46,439 bases of DNA from Thermomicrobiales bacterium (lineage in GTDB: Bacteria; Chloroflexota; Chloroflexia; Thermomicrobiales; UBA6265), in contig JAGQGU010000021.1 in the NCBI GenBank assembly GCA_020432165.1, positions 1 to 46,439 on the forward strand, read 5' to 3'. The notes under the pieces are model-generated. The model saw nothing but the letters and a program-made list of their open reading frames with translations, made no database searches and was not told where the DNA came from. Numbering within the stretch: the stretch's first letter is position 1; each line of letters begins with the position of its first letter. Shown here piece after piece: positions 8,894-16,794 of the stretch. Made by a program: the position numbers and the translations under genes.

Positions 8894-10162
8894 CTAGTCC
8901 CCGGCGAGTATGGATGCCGCTACGTACTCGAACAGTTCCTGGCCATACCCGTCACGGATGCTGGCCGTGGCGCTGTTTCGCAGATCCAGTTCAACCGTAA
9001 TCGAATCGTCACTGGTTGTGGAATACGTTCGATATACCAGATGTTCGTTCGTGAGCACAATCTGCTCGGTTTGTGCTGTTGTCAACCAGGGTCGATCATT
9101 CCGTAGTGCGATGAGTTGTTGATGGACGCGGAAAAGCCATGCCCCCCAGGGAGCAAGGTCAGCGGGACTCTTCGGGAAGGCTGGTCGAATGGCATCGTCA
9201 CCGCCGAAGCGATGCTCTTTGATGCCAACGAATCCCTGTTCATCGCCATAGTAGATCGATGGATGACCGCCCACGGTTAGCAGAATGGTCAGTGCCAGCA
9301 CAGCGTGTTCCGGGCCGACGAGGCTCGCGATGCGGGTGACATCGTGATTTCCGATGAAGGTGAGTGGCGTGAAGTCGTTGAGAAAGTCATTGTGGCGTCG
9401 AAGAGACCACCCCAGCTCGAAGAAGTTACGATCCCATAGGCCGCTCCAAATGGCTTTCCAGAGCTCATATTGCGTGACCGAGTCTATGCCCGATCGCGCC
9501 ACGATTCCGGTGTAATCTCCGTGAATCACTTCACCGACGAACCAGGACTCAGGGAACTCCGCCCGTACTGTCGGAATCACGTGGGACCAGAACGTTGCCT
9601 TCACCGTATACGCTGCGTCGAGACGCCATCCGTCTATACCGCGACCAAGCCAGAACTTCATCACGTTGGAGACATACTCAGCCACTGCGGGGTTGTCGTG
9701 GTTTAGGGCTACCAGAGCACCATGACCCTCAAAGACGTCGGCTCGTGGTTGCCACGGATCATCCCAATTGATGCGGAAGAACGATGCATATTCGCCATGT
9801 AAGCCTTCATTCATGGCGCGTTGAAACCACGGATGTTGGTTTCCGAGGTGATTGAACACACCATCCAGCACGATGTGCAGTCCGCGATCTTTGCAGGCGC
9901 GTATCAGGTCGTCAAAGTCATTCATTGTTCCCAATCGGGGATCGATCTGAAACTGATCGACGCTGTCGTAACCATGAGATTGCGATGAGAATATCGGTCC
10001 AAGCAGCAAACCGCCCACGCCCAGTTCGGTCACGTAATCCAGCCAGTTGAGAAGGTGGCGCAATCTTGGCACCGGTGCATGTGCATCGTCGTTCTGCAGA
10101 GGGGCATCGCAGAACCCCAGAGGGTACACATGCCACCAGGTACAGTTTTGGTGCCAACTCAT
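8894..10162 (-). CDS. Alpha-amylase family glycoside hydrolase (GH13)
   Basis: A 422-residue GH13 enzyme without signal peptide, so probably cytoplasmic and acting on short alpha-glucans. The four conserved regions are present: DGVFNH (100-105), GWRLDAA with nucleophile Asp182, GEVIHG with acid/base Glu211, and FIGNHD with Asp274. At 422 residues it is short for the family and lacks the extra N-terminal domain of neopullulanases. AAGGAGCG precedes the ATG at 10162. It is divergent from a TetR regulator, with two operator-like repeats in between, one of them over its promoter, so it is probably repressed by that regulator. Exact specificity unknown. Confidence 0.9.
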   Translation of the reverse strand: MSWHQNCTWWHVYPLGFCDAPLQNDDAHAPVPRLRHLLNWLDYVTELGVGGLLLGPIFSSQSHGYDSVDQFQIDPRLGTMNDFDDLIRACKDRGLHIVLDGVFNHLGNQHPWFQRAMNEGLHGEYASFFRINWDDPWQPRADVFEGHGALVALNHDNPAVAEYVSNVMKFWLGRGIDGWRLDAAYTVKATFWSHVIPTVRAEFPESWFVGEVIHGDYTGIVARSGIDSVTQYELWKAIWSGLWDRNFFELGWSLRRHNDFLNDFTPLTFIGNHDVTRIASLVGPEHAVLALTILLTVGGHPSIYYGDEQGFVGIKEHRFGGDDAIRPAFPKSPADLAPWGAWLFRVHQQLIALRNDRPWLTTAQTEQIVLTNEHLVYRTYSTTSDDSITVELDLRNSATASIRDGYGQELFEYVAASILAGD

Positions 10163-10173
10163 GTTACGCTCCT

Positions 10174-10192
10174 TAGTGAGATACGCTCAGTA
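10174..10192. promoter_or_regulatory. TetR operator candidate O1
   Basis: TAGTGAG-N5-CTCAGTA, an inverted repeat of 7+5+7 with one mismatch. It is a copy of O2 displaced by 24 bases and lies just after the predicted transcription start of the GH13 gene. Confidence 0.65.
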
Positions 10193-10197
10193 AACGA

Positions 10198-10216
10198 TAG
10201 TGAGTCTATCTCACTA
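10198..10216. promoter_or_regulatory. TetR operator candidate O2
   Basis: TAGTGAG-N5-CTCACTA, a perfect 7+5+7 inverted repeat. It covers the -10 box of the predicted GH13 promoter and lies 17 bases before the TetR start, so bound repressor could block both genes. Confidence 0.7.
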
Positions 10217-10231
10217 GCGGGAGTGATGCAA
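10203..10231 (-). promoter_or_regulatory. Promoter of the GH13 gene
   Basis: On the minus strand TTGCAT (10226-10231), a 17-base spacer and TAGACT (10203-10208). The start point would fall near 10196, giving a leader of about 35 bases. O2 overlaps its -10 box. Confidence 0.5.
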
Positions 10232-10232
10232 G

Positions 10233-10844
10233 ATGACGCGAAAAGATGGTCAGCAACGGGTACGGATGGATCCGACAGAACGGCGAGATCGTATTCTTGC
10301 AGCTGCAGTCAATGCTTTCGCCGCTGCACCATATGAACAGGTTTCGATGGCGGCAATTGCGGAACAGGTTGGTGCTTCTGAAGCACTGGTTTATCGTTAC
10401 TTTCCCGGGAAGGCTGAGTTGTACGCTGAGGTTGTTCAGGTTGCGCTGGATGACTTGGGCGCCAAGATTCGCGCGGCTCAGGCTGAGTTGCCACCTGGGG
10501 TGTCTGCCCGAGACCGCATGCGTGCTACCACTATCGTGTATCTCGATCACATCGCTCATCATCCCGACGCCTGGGCAGCACCGCTTGCGTTGACCAACAC
10601 AGAGCCGCGTATCGCGGCCAGTCTGCGTGAGGCAGCCCGGAGAGAGTATGTTGAGCGACTGCGCCGTCTGCTCGTCCCTGGTGATTCGGTGCGATCTGAG
10701 TACGCGCTGTGGGGCTTCTTTGGGTTCCTCGATGCTGCTTGCCTGAGGTGGGTACAACGGAGATGCCCTGAGGATGATCGATGGTCGTTGATTGATGCGG
10801 TCCTCGGCGCGCTGGAGGGGGCGCTCGGTGACTGGGGGCGATAG
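10233..10844 (+). CDS. TetR family transcriptional regulator
   Basis: A 203-residue TetR-type repressor. The N-terminal DNA-binding domain is canonical: RRDRILAAAVNAFA, then VSMAAIAEQVGASEALVYRYFPGKAELY (about residues 40-67). The C-terminal ligand domain is divergent and the inducer unknown. GGGAG lies about 8 bases before the ATG. It is transcribed away from the GH13 gene with two 19-bp repeats between them, which fits control of the amylase and of itself. Confidence 0.92.
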   Translation: MTRKDGQQRVRMDPTERRDRILAAAVNAFAAAPYEQVSMAAIAEQVGASEALVYRYFPGKAELYAEVVQVALDDLGAKIRAAQAELPPGVSARDRMRATTIVYLDHIAHHPDAWAAPLALTNTEPRIAASLREAARREYVERLRRLLVPGDSVRSEYALWGFFGFLDAACLRWVQRRCPEDDRWSLIDAVLGALEGALGDWGR

Positions 10845-10885
10845 TCACCAATCCGCGGAGAAAGGCCTGGGCTTCAAGTCCGAAC

Positions 10886-10901
10886 CATGACATTTGTCAT
10901 G
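10886..10901. promoter_or_regulatory. Palindromic response-regulator box
   Basis: CATGACA-TT-TGTCATG, a perfect 16-bp palindrome. It overlaps the -35 box of the two-component operon promoter. Position and symmetry suit a dimeric NarL-family regulator such as the one encoded downstream; this link is inferred. Confidence 0.6.
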
Positions 10902-10921
10902 TCTCCCTGGTGACGTATACA
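10894..10921 (+). promoter_or_regulatory. Promoter of the two-component operon
   Basis: TTGTCA (10894-10899), a 16-base spacer and TATACA (10916-10921). The -35 box lies within the palindrome 10886-10901. The transcript would start about 63 bases before the kinase start codon. Confidence 0.5.
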
Positions 10922-10990
10922 ACTACCTGTGGTGCCGCTGCCGGTACACCATATAGGTGTGCTGAGAGCCTGAATCAAGGGAGGCAGCGA

Positions 10991-12196
10991 ATGGCAAAGC
11001 GCAAGGAATCGGACAAGCTGTGGTGGGATTTTCGCTACAACTGGATGTTTATTTCCGGTGTGTGGAGCTTCACCATCCTCTTCGCCATTTTTGGTACATG
11101 GGTAAACAACCGCCATTACTTCCCACTTGGACCTTTCGAGACAGGTCCGGCGGAGTTCGTTGACCAGCCGTTATGGGCACAACTGGCGGCAACGATACTC
11201 GCGCTCACGTTGGCGCTCTGCTACCTCACGGTCATCTACAACTTCTATATAGGCAAGTGGTCAGAGTTCACTGACCCTTCTCGCAAGGAATCCTGGGGCT
11301 TCCGTCTCACCATGTTGACGTTGGCCACACTCCTGGTGTGGCTGCCCTATGAAGACTACTTTATGCGGTGGATGTTCACGTTTGTGTTTGTCGTCATCGT
11401 TTGGACCGTGACCTCCGAACCCAAGAGCGCGTTTTCGGCCGTTGTCATTTCATCCAGCATATCGGCAGCCATTCTCTTTCTGCGATATCACGATAGCAAC
11501 GGCGAGTTCTTTATGACTGTTGTCATGGCCTTGGCTTTTGGATACTTCACCACGGGCTATGTCATCAATCGAGGTGTCATCAATGAACTCTTGCGGGAGC
11601 GCGCCCTCGTTCGTGATCAGGCGATCACCGAAGAACGATTCCGCCTCGCGCGGGATCTTCATGACACCGTTGGCCACTCCATGACACAGATCACCCTCAA
11701 GGCGCAGCTTGCAAGGAAGTTACTGTCCACAGACACCGGTCGGGCGAGTGACGAACTGACTGATATCGAACAGCTTTCGCGATCTCTCAGTTCAGACATT
11801 CGGCAGTCGATTGCGGGCGATGTCGCGCCAACATTGACCACCGAACTTGCGCGCGCCACCGAATTGCTTTCCGCAAAAGAGATCGTTCTGCAATGGGATA
11901 TCCGCGTAACAGACATACCGGAGGAGATCGATACGGTCTTCGGATGGGCCGTGCGGGAAGGGGTTTTGAACGTGGCCAAGCACAGCACTGCCACCCGATG
12001 TGAGGTGACGCTGGTTCAGGATGCCGATGTCTACCTTCTCACCATCCGTGATAACGGCACGATCTCTGCGGCGAGCGCTTCATCTGGTCAGGGGCTTTTG
12101 GGTCTCCGTCAGCGCGCAGAGGAACACGGCGGCTCGGTACACTGGCAACAGACCGGTTCCGGATTTGTGCTTGAGGTCAGGATACCTGCTGGATGA
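10991..12196 (+). CDS. Sensor histidine kinase, DesK/HisKA_3 type
   Basis: A 401-residue membrane kinase. Five to six membrane segments fill residues 15 to about 192 without a large outside domain, as in DesK-like sensors of membrane or envelope state. The dimerisation helix carries the phospho-acceptor His224 in ARDLHDTVGHSM. The ATPase domain follows (N-box REGVLNVAKHS, DNGT, GQGLLGLRQRAEEHGG). The ATG at 10991 is preferred because GGGAGG lies just upstream; an in-frame ATG at 10910 lies before the -10 box. The response regulator overlaps its end by 4 bases. Confidence 0.92.
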   Translation: MAKRKESDKLWWDFRYNWMFISGVWSFTILFAIFGTWVNNRHYFPLGPFETGPAEFVDQPLWAQLAATILALTLALCYLTVIYNFYIGKWSEFTDPSRKESWGFRLTMLTLATLLVWLPYEDYFMRWMFTFVFVVIVWTVTSEPKSAFSAVVISSSISAAILFLRYHDSNGEFFMTVVMALAFGYFTTGYVINRGVINELLRERALVRDQAITEERFRLARDLHDTVGHSMTQITLKAQLARKLLSTDTGRASDELTDIEQLSRSLSSDIRQSIAGDVAPTLTTELARATELLSAKEIVLQWDIRVTDIPEEIDTVFGWAVREGVLNVAKHSTATRCEVTLVQDADVYLLTIRDNGTISAASASSGQGLLGLRQRAEEHGGSVHWQQTGSGFVLEVRIPAG

Positions 12197-12801
12197 TTCG
12201 TATCGTCATTGTGGAAGACCAGGCGATGGTCCGTGGAGCGCTTGTCGCACTCCTCTCGCTGGAGCATGATCTCGAGATTGTCGGTGAGGCTCCCGATAGT
12301 ACGACAGCGATCAATATTGTTCGGGCTACCAGACCCGATGTCGTGTTGGTCGATATCGAGTTACCAGATACCAACGGCATCGCGACGGTAAAGATGCTGG
12401 CTGCCGAGTTACCAGATATCCGATTTATCATGCTCACCACCTTTGGCCGACCAGGTTATCTGCAGGCAGCCATCGCAGCTGGCGCAACGGGCTTTCTCCT
12501 GAAGGACTCTCCCTCCGAGCAACTCGCCCAGTCGATCCGGCGTGTTCACAATGGTGTTCGGGCTATCGATCCCGACCTGGCGGTGGCCGCGCTGACCCTT
12601 GGTCCCAATCCATTAACGCCGCGCCAACGCGATGTCCTGCGGATGACCCGAATTGGCAAGTCGGTGCAGGCAATTGCGGATGAACTCAGCCTTGGCATGG
12701 GAACAGTGAGGAATTACTTGTCCGAGGCGATCACAGCCACCGGTGCCGTCAATCGGCATGATGCTGTTCGTATTGCTGAATCTCGCGGCTGGCTGGATTG
12801 A
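12193..12801 (+). CDS. Response regulator, NarL/DesR family
   Basis: A 202-residue DNA-binding response regulator. The receiver domain has the acidic pair ED at 8-9, phosphorylation site Asp54 (VDIELPDTNG), the LTTF switch and Lys104. The C-terminal LuxR-type helix-turn-helix reads LTPRQRDVLRMTRIGKSVQAIADELSLGMGTVRNYLSEA. Its ATG overlaps the kinase stop (ATGA), so the two are translationally coupled. The spacing and sequence resemble DesR. The palindrome at 10886-10901 is its most likely nearby target; no obvious target gene such as a desaturase or drug exporter follows. Confidence 0.93.
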   Translation: MIRIVIVEDQAMVRGALVALLSLEHDLEIVGEAPDSTTAINIVRATRPDVVLVDIELPDTNGIATVKMLAAELPDIRFIMLTTFGRPGYLQAAIAAGATGFLLKDSPSEQLAQSIRRVHNGVRAIDPDLAVAALTLGPNPLTPRQRDVLRMTRIGKSVQAIADELSLGMGTVRNYLSEAITATGAVNRHDAVRIAESRGWLD

Positions 12802-12855
12802 TTCCCCGTTTGTCCCTGATCTGCAACAATATCAGCAGACAGAAAGGACAGTATC

Positions 12856-13140
12856 ATGAGCGAAATCACCGTCACCCGCAACGAATCCGATAGTCGCTTT
12901 GAGGCTCGCCGGGATGGCGAACTCCTGGGCTATATCTCTTATGAAGTCGAGGGCGATGTTATTGATCTCCCTCATACCAAGGTTTTTCCTGAGTACGAGG
13001 GCCAGGGTGTTGGTTCGGCACTGGTGCGACAAACGCTGGATCAGATTCGGGCGATCGGTGATCTCAGGGTGAAACCCACGTGTCCATTCATTGATATCTG
13101 GATCAAACGTCACAAGGACTATCACGATCTGGTCGCGTGA
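12856..13140 (+). CDS. Small GNAT-fold N-acetyltransferase (YjdJ/Gcn5-like)
   Basis: A 94-residue one-domain protein of the short GNAT family: FEARRDGELLGYISYEVEGDVIDLPHTKVFPEYEGQGVGSALV holds the acetyl-CoA loop (EGQGVGSALV, near residue 50), and the end (KPTCPFIDIWIKRHKDYHDL) matches family members. GAAAGGAC is the ribosome site. It is 54 bases after the regulator and is closed by the terminator at 13231-13263. Substrate unknown. Confidence 0.88.
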   Translation: MSEITVTRNESDSRFEARRDGELLGYISYEVEGDVIDLPHTKVFPEYEGQGVGSALVRQTLDQIRAIGDLRVKPTCPFIDIWIKRHKDYHDLVA

Positions 13141-13230
13141 TTCTTCTCGTAGCGCCGTATTTTATATGCGGCGACAGATGATGGCTGGCCGCAGGTGGCA
13201 ACTTGCTGCCCTTATATGCATCCGTAAATC

Positions 13231-13263
13231 AAAGAGGGGCGGTTACATTTGCCGCCCCTCTTT
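13231..13263. terminator. Bidirectional intrinsic terminator
   Basis: A 12-bp GC-rich stem (AAAGAGGGGCGG with its complement) around a 9-base loop, with TTT on both sides. It separates the acetyltransferase (+) from the cupredoxin end (-). Confidence 0.9.
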
Positions 13264-13267
13264 GTGT

Positions 13268-13519
13268 TTACTGAACTGTCAGCTTGCCTTCCATACCCAA
13301 CTGTCGATGACCGACTTGGGAGCAGTAGAAGGTATAGGTGCCTGGTGCCAGATTTAAGGTCACCTCGGTTGTGCCACCATGTCCCAAGACTTTCGATACC
13401 ATCTTCGGATTATCCATCGCGAAGTCGTGAGCCAGAAAGCCCGTATTCTCAAGCTGAATCACCACATCGGTGTTTGCTGGAATCGTCAGGGCGTTCGGCT
13501 CGAACGCGGTATCGATCAT
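13268..13519 (-). CDS. Cupredoxin domain, probably the frameshifted C-terminus of the ScyD-like protein
   Basis: An open frame of 83 codons encoding nearly a whole plastocyanin-like domain: FEPNALTIPANTDVVIQLENTG, then copper ligand His in LAHDF, and the C-terminal cluster YCSQVGHRQLGM with Cys, His and Met. Read alone it would lack a signal peptide and begin inside the first strand. In the same frame the codons before its ATG read GPFRIT, which completes that strand, while the upstream gene stops in another frame 4 bases later. I therefore read it as the tail of the 13516-14790 gene, separated by loss of one base near 13528-13556. Confidence 0.8.
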   Translation of the reverse strand: MIDTAFEPNALTIPANTDVVIQLENTGFLAHDFAMDNPKMVSKVLGHGGTTEVTLNLAPGTYTFYCSQVGHRQLGMEGKLTVQ

Positions 13520-14790
13520 CGTAATCCGAAAGGGCCCGAAATGGACGCACCCCCGTTGTTTGCAACGGGCGTAGCCTCTGGTGTGCCATCTCCACCCGAT
13601 GCCGGGACGCTGGTGACACCGGTGTATTTCACCAGATTACCGCCGCCTGGCACCACACTGGAATGCTCAATGACGTAAAGATTGTCGTCTGCGTCAAACG
13701 CGATGCCTGCTGGCATCACCAGTCCATCGATAACAACCGTCAGGCTGCCATCGTCTTCAACACGTACCACCTGACCGGGTGCGCCATTGATGAGATCGAC
13801 CGACACGATCGCCACATAGAGCTTGCCATCACTGGCGAAGTCCAGACCGCTGCTCATGGTGAGACCGGTCGCGAAAGTCTCTTCCGTACCGTCAGCGGTG
13901 TAGGCATTGATCGGAGCCAGCCCCGCCGGGAAGGGACCACCGGTGGTGAAGCTGACGTAGATACGACCGTCGGGTCCGATTACGACACCGCTGGGCACAC
14001 TATCGATTTCCTTGGCGCCACCACGAGCCGGGTTTCCGGCATCGCCGAAGAAGTCAACTGGAAGTCCACCAGTTACCACCCAGGGGGTGATATCGCCGGA
14101 TTCAGCATCCACGGTGTACACCGTGTTTCCGCCGGCATCGGCAACGTAGACCTTGCCGTCCAGATATGCTGCACCATAGAGATTGCTATCGATGGACGCT
14201 GGATCCGGATTGTTCGCCAGCTCAAATTCGCCGAGGGCAGCGAGCGCTGTCTTCTCGCCGGTGGCAAGATCGACCTTATAGACCACATTCTCTTCACCGG
14301 TGAGGGTGATCAGGCTGATATTTGGCCCTGGTCCGCCGACGGCCACATAGGCGAAGCCAGCGCCGTCCAATGCAACACCGGCTGCGCCGACAACTTCGCC
14401 ATTCGCGCCAAAGGTATAGCTGCGGAAGTCGGAAACGACTTCGGTGAGGGCTCCATCGGCAGCGAGCTTGCTGAGCTTGCCGGTGTTCCCGGTCATGCTG
14501 ATGGGATCGGTTGGCTCTGGTGTGCCTTCGCCCGGGATCGTGAAGACCGGTGTATCGCCACCATTGCCTGTTTCGGTGAAATAGACATCGCTGCCATCGA
14601 TCGCAATGAAGCGGGGATCGAGCAGTCCGGTCAGGAGAGTTTCTGAGGTGACTCCGTTATCGCCGCCAACTGGTGTTGCGTCCTGCGCGAAGAGTGCGCG
14701 AGAGTGGCTCAGGGCGATTGCCGATGCCAGGGAGCTTACGGTAAATGATCGGCGGGACAACCGCCCGCCAAAACCTAACGACTCGTTCAT
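13516..14790 (-). CDS. ScyD/ScyE-like secreted beta-propeller protein
   Basis: A 424-residue exported protein. The leader has twin arginines (RLSRRSFTVSSLASAIALS) and a cut near ALFAQD. The body is an NHL/ScyD-like propeller with repeated DG(A/K)(I/L)YV and PSGVVIGPDGRIYVSFT blades, followed by a Pro/Thr/Ala-rich linker (TPEATPVANNGG). ScyD/ScyE relatives are named from scytonemin clusters, but here the role is unknown. The ATG at 14790 is chosen because GGAGG lies 5 bases upstream. The last residues (SISGPFGLR) appear to be an out-of-frame end; the natural protein likely continued into the cupredoxin. Confidence 0.8.
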   Translation of the reverse strand: MNESLGFGGRLSRRSFTVSSLASAIALSHSRALFAQDATPVGGDNGVTSETLLTGLLDPRFIAIDGSDVYFTETGNGGDTPVFTIPGEGTPEPTDPISMTGNTGKLSKLAADGALTEVVSDFRSYTFGANGEVVGAAGVALDGAGFAYVAVGGPGPNISLITLTGEENVVYKVDLATGEKTALAALGEFELANNPDPASIDSNLYGAAYLDGKVYVADAGGNTVYTVDAESGDITPWVVTGGLPVDFFGDAGNPARGGAKEIDSVPSGVVIGPDGRIYVSFTTGGPFPAGLAPINAYTADGTEETFATGLTMSSGLDFASDGKLYVAIVSVDLINGAPGQVVRVEDDGSLTVVIDGLVMPAGIAFDADDNLYVIEHSSVVPGGGNLVKYTGVTSVPASGGDGTPEATPVANNGGASISGPFGLR

Positions 14791-15100
14791 GTGAACCTCC
14801 AAATTTCCGCGTAGAAGCCGCGGTCATGCTCCAACACGAGATAGTCGTCGATGAACGCTCATCTTCGGCAAAATGCAGCCAACGATAACCCGCCCCGGGA
14901 ACCTCCCGGCAACTGGATGCGTATGCGGCCTGCACATCACGGCACGTGTTGGTGGTGTCGCTACGTCCGATTGTACTCCCGGTGTAGGGAAATGCAATAC
15001 ATCTGCATGACATATTGTAGGAGAATTATGACGAGCCGAGATCGGGCAACGGGGTGACAGTCAACGGGCGTCTGCGATGGGAAACCCCGGTAGTATCGCG
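14791..15100. other. 310-bp intergenic region, leader of ScyD-like gene
   Basis: It holds the ScyD ribosome site, a candidate promoter (14970-14997, minus) and a leader of about 170 bases with a small CCGGGA/TCCCGG-type hairpin near 14893. The part next to the amino acid transporter has only a weak hairpin and no clear terminator. No gene was found. Confidence 0.5.
14970..14997 (-). promoter_or_regulatory. Candidate promoter of the ScyD-like gene
   Basis: TTGCAT (14992-14997), 16-base spacer, TACAAT (14970-14975), read on the minus strand. Confidence 0.45.
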
Positions 15101-15841
15101 TTAAATCGCCATCGTTACACGTTCCAGGAACTGTCGTGTGCGTTCGTGTTGTGGATTGCCAAAGAATGACGATGGGTGTCCTTGCTCCAGCACCGCACCA
15201 CGATCCAGGAAGACAACATTGTCGGCGATCTGGCTGGCGAATCCCATCTGATGGGTCGCCATAATCATCGTCATATTCAGGCTCTTGAGTTCGATGATGA
15301 TATCCATCACCTCGCCCACCATCTCCGGATCGAGCGCACTGGTTACTTCGTCCAGCAGCAATACCTCTGGCTGCATCGCGAGTGCGCGGATAATGGCGAT
15401 ACGTTGCTGTTGACCACCGCTGAGTCGATCCGGGAACTCCAGGGCCTTATCCAGCAGACCGAAGCGCTGGAGGAGATCGCGGGCACGGTCTTCGGCATCA
15501 CTGCGGCGTTCGCCCCGTACACGCACCGGTGCCAGTGTGATGTTCTTGATCACATTCATATGCGGAAAGAGATTGTAGCTCTGAAAAACCATACCGATTT
15601 TTGCTCGTAGCGCATCGGCATCCTTATGACTCGCAGCCAGATCGGTTTCGCGCAGATAAATCGAGCCATGCTGAATCTCTTCCAGCAAATTCGTGCACCG
15701 CAGCAGTGTGCTCTTGCCACAGCCGGAAGCACCGATCAGGCAGGTAACAGAATGCTCGGGGATATCGAGATTGATATTCTGCAGTACCAGATTCGGACCA
15801 TACGCCTTGTAGACGGATTCATAACGGAGCAGCGCACTCAT
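15101..15841 (-). CDS. Polar amino acid ABC transporter ATP-binding protein (GlnQ-like)
   Basis: A 246-residue cytoplasmic ATPase. Walker A GASGCGKS (37-44), Q-loop QSYNLFPHM, signature LSGGQQQR (140-147), Walker B VLLLDE (160-165) and the switch His in ATHQMGFA are all intact. The wording of the signature and EVTSALDPE fits the GlnQ/HisP family. The ATG at 15841 overlaps the permease stop (ATGA) and has GGAGGTGTGG upstream; a longer reading is unlikely. Last gene of the amino acid importer operon. Confidence 0.95.
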   Translation of the reverse strand: MSALLRYESVYKAYGPNLVLQNINLDIPEHSVTCLIGASGCGKSTLLRCTNLLEEIQHGSIYLRETDLAASHKDADALRAKIGMVFQSYNLFPHMNVIKNITLAPVRVRGERRSDAEDRARDLLQRFGLLDKALEFPDRLSGGQQQRIAIIRALAMQPEVLLLDEVTSALDPEMVGEVMDIIIELKSLNMTMIMATHQMGFASQIADNVVFLDRGAVLEQGHPSSFFGNPQHERTRQFLERVTMAI

Positions 15842-16713
15842 GCCACACCTCCCATCTGCATGCGTTTGGCAGAGCGTTGCAGGAGCCAATCAGTAAAGCG
15901 GGCAAGCGGAATCGTGAGCGCGATAAAGAGGAGCGCTGCCACGACGTAGCTCGAGTAGTTGAAGTTCAGCGAGGAATAGATCTGCGCCTGGCGTGTCGCC
16001 TCCAGCGGACCGATGGTGCTCACTAGCGCGGTCTCTTTTTGGAGGGAGACAAAGCCACTGATCAATGGTGGGATGACCGCCTTGATGCCTTGTGGAAGCA
16101 CAACGTGCTGAAAGGTCTGCCGATTGGTGAGTCCCAACGATCGCGCCGCCGAGCGTTGGCTGCGGTGCACGCTCTCGATACCGGCACGAAAAGTCTCGGC
16201 GGTGTATGCGCTGGATGTGATCACACAGGCAGTGATACCCCAAAAGACCGGATCAGCTGGCAACCAGGAGATACGCAAGCCTGGCATACCAAAGCCAAGC
16301 ATCATGATCACCAGCAATGCCGGTGCACCGCGAAAGAGATCGATATAGGCAATCGCCAGTGCCCGCACCGGGAAGAGCACCGAGCTGGTACCAATGCGGA
16401 TCAATGCCAGGAGCAGGCCGATGGTAAGCACCAGTGGTTCCGCAATCATGAACATCTTGATGTTCAGTTGAAAGCCTTGCCACACGCGGGGCCAGGCCTT
16501 CTTCATGTCTGGCTTGCTAAAGAATGCCTGTTGGACGGCATCCCAGCCTTCGCTGCGACTGATAAGCCACGCGAGTCCGCCAAAGATGACGACGGTGCTG
16601 AGCAAGGCAATCACCAACGATCGCACCACACCTGGCACTTCCCAGAACTTCTTCGGTTGCAGTAGCTGCGCCACCTGTTGCTCGGTGAGCGGCGGTGTAG
16701 GTACAGAAGACAT
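15838..16713 (-). CDS. Polar amino acid ABC transporter permease (HisM/GlnP-like)
   Basis: A 291-residue membrane permease. An N-terminal cytoplasmic tail and first helix (VRSLVIALLSTVVIFGGLAWLI) precede the core with AYIDLFRGAPALLVIMML, typical of His/Glu/Gln permeases. The ATPase-contact loop is ARSLGLTNRQTFQHVVLPQGIKAVIPP. Only one permease is present, so a homodimer is likely. It follows the binding protein after 81 bases that contain a strong hairpin, and its stop overlaps the ATPase start. Confidence 0.93.
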   Translation of the reverse strand: MSSVPTPPLTEQQVAQLLQPKKFWEVPGVVRSLVIALLSTVVIFGGLAWLISRSEGWDAVQQAFFSKPDMKKAWPRVWQGFQLNIKMFMIAEPLVLTIGLLLALIRIGTSSVLFPVRALAIAYIDLFRGAPALLVIMMLGFGMPGLRISWLPADPVFWGITACVITSSAYTAETFRAGIESVHRSQRSAARSLGLTNRQTFQHVVLPQGIKAVIPPLISGFVSLQKETALVSTIGPLEATRQAQIYSSLNFNYSSYVVAALLFIALTIPLARFTDWLLQRSAKRMQMGGVA

Positions 16714-16738
16714 GGTGTGCGGGACTCCGGCGCGGAAA

Positions 16739-16781
16739 ACAATGAATGCCGGATCGCTGCATACGATCCGGCATTCATTGT
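16739..16781 (-). terminator. Intra-operon hairpin between binding protein and permease
   Basis: A perfect 18-bp stem (16739-16756 with 16764-16781) and 7-base loop, followed on the coding strand by TTTT. It lies 14 bases after the binding-protein stop. It could act as a partial terminator or 3' stabiliser giving more binding protein than membrane components. Confidence 0.85.
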
Positions 16782-16794
16782 ACTTGTGGCGAGA

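Noticed and set aside
13268-13519. Independent cytoplasmic cupredoxin gene
   Set aside because: It begins within the first strand, lacks a signal peptide, and its missing strand is encoded in frame just upstream.
13663-14646. 327-codon plus-strand frame
   Set aside because: Antisense of the ScyD-like propeller.
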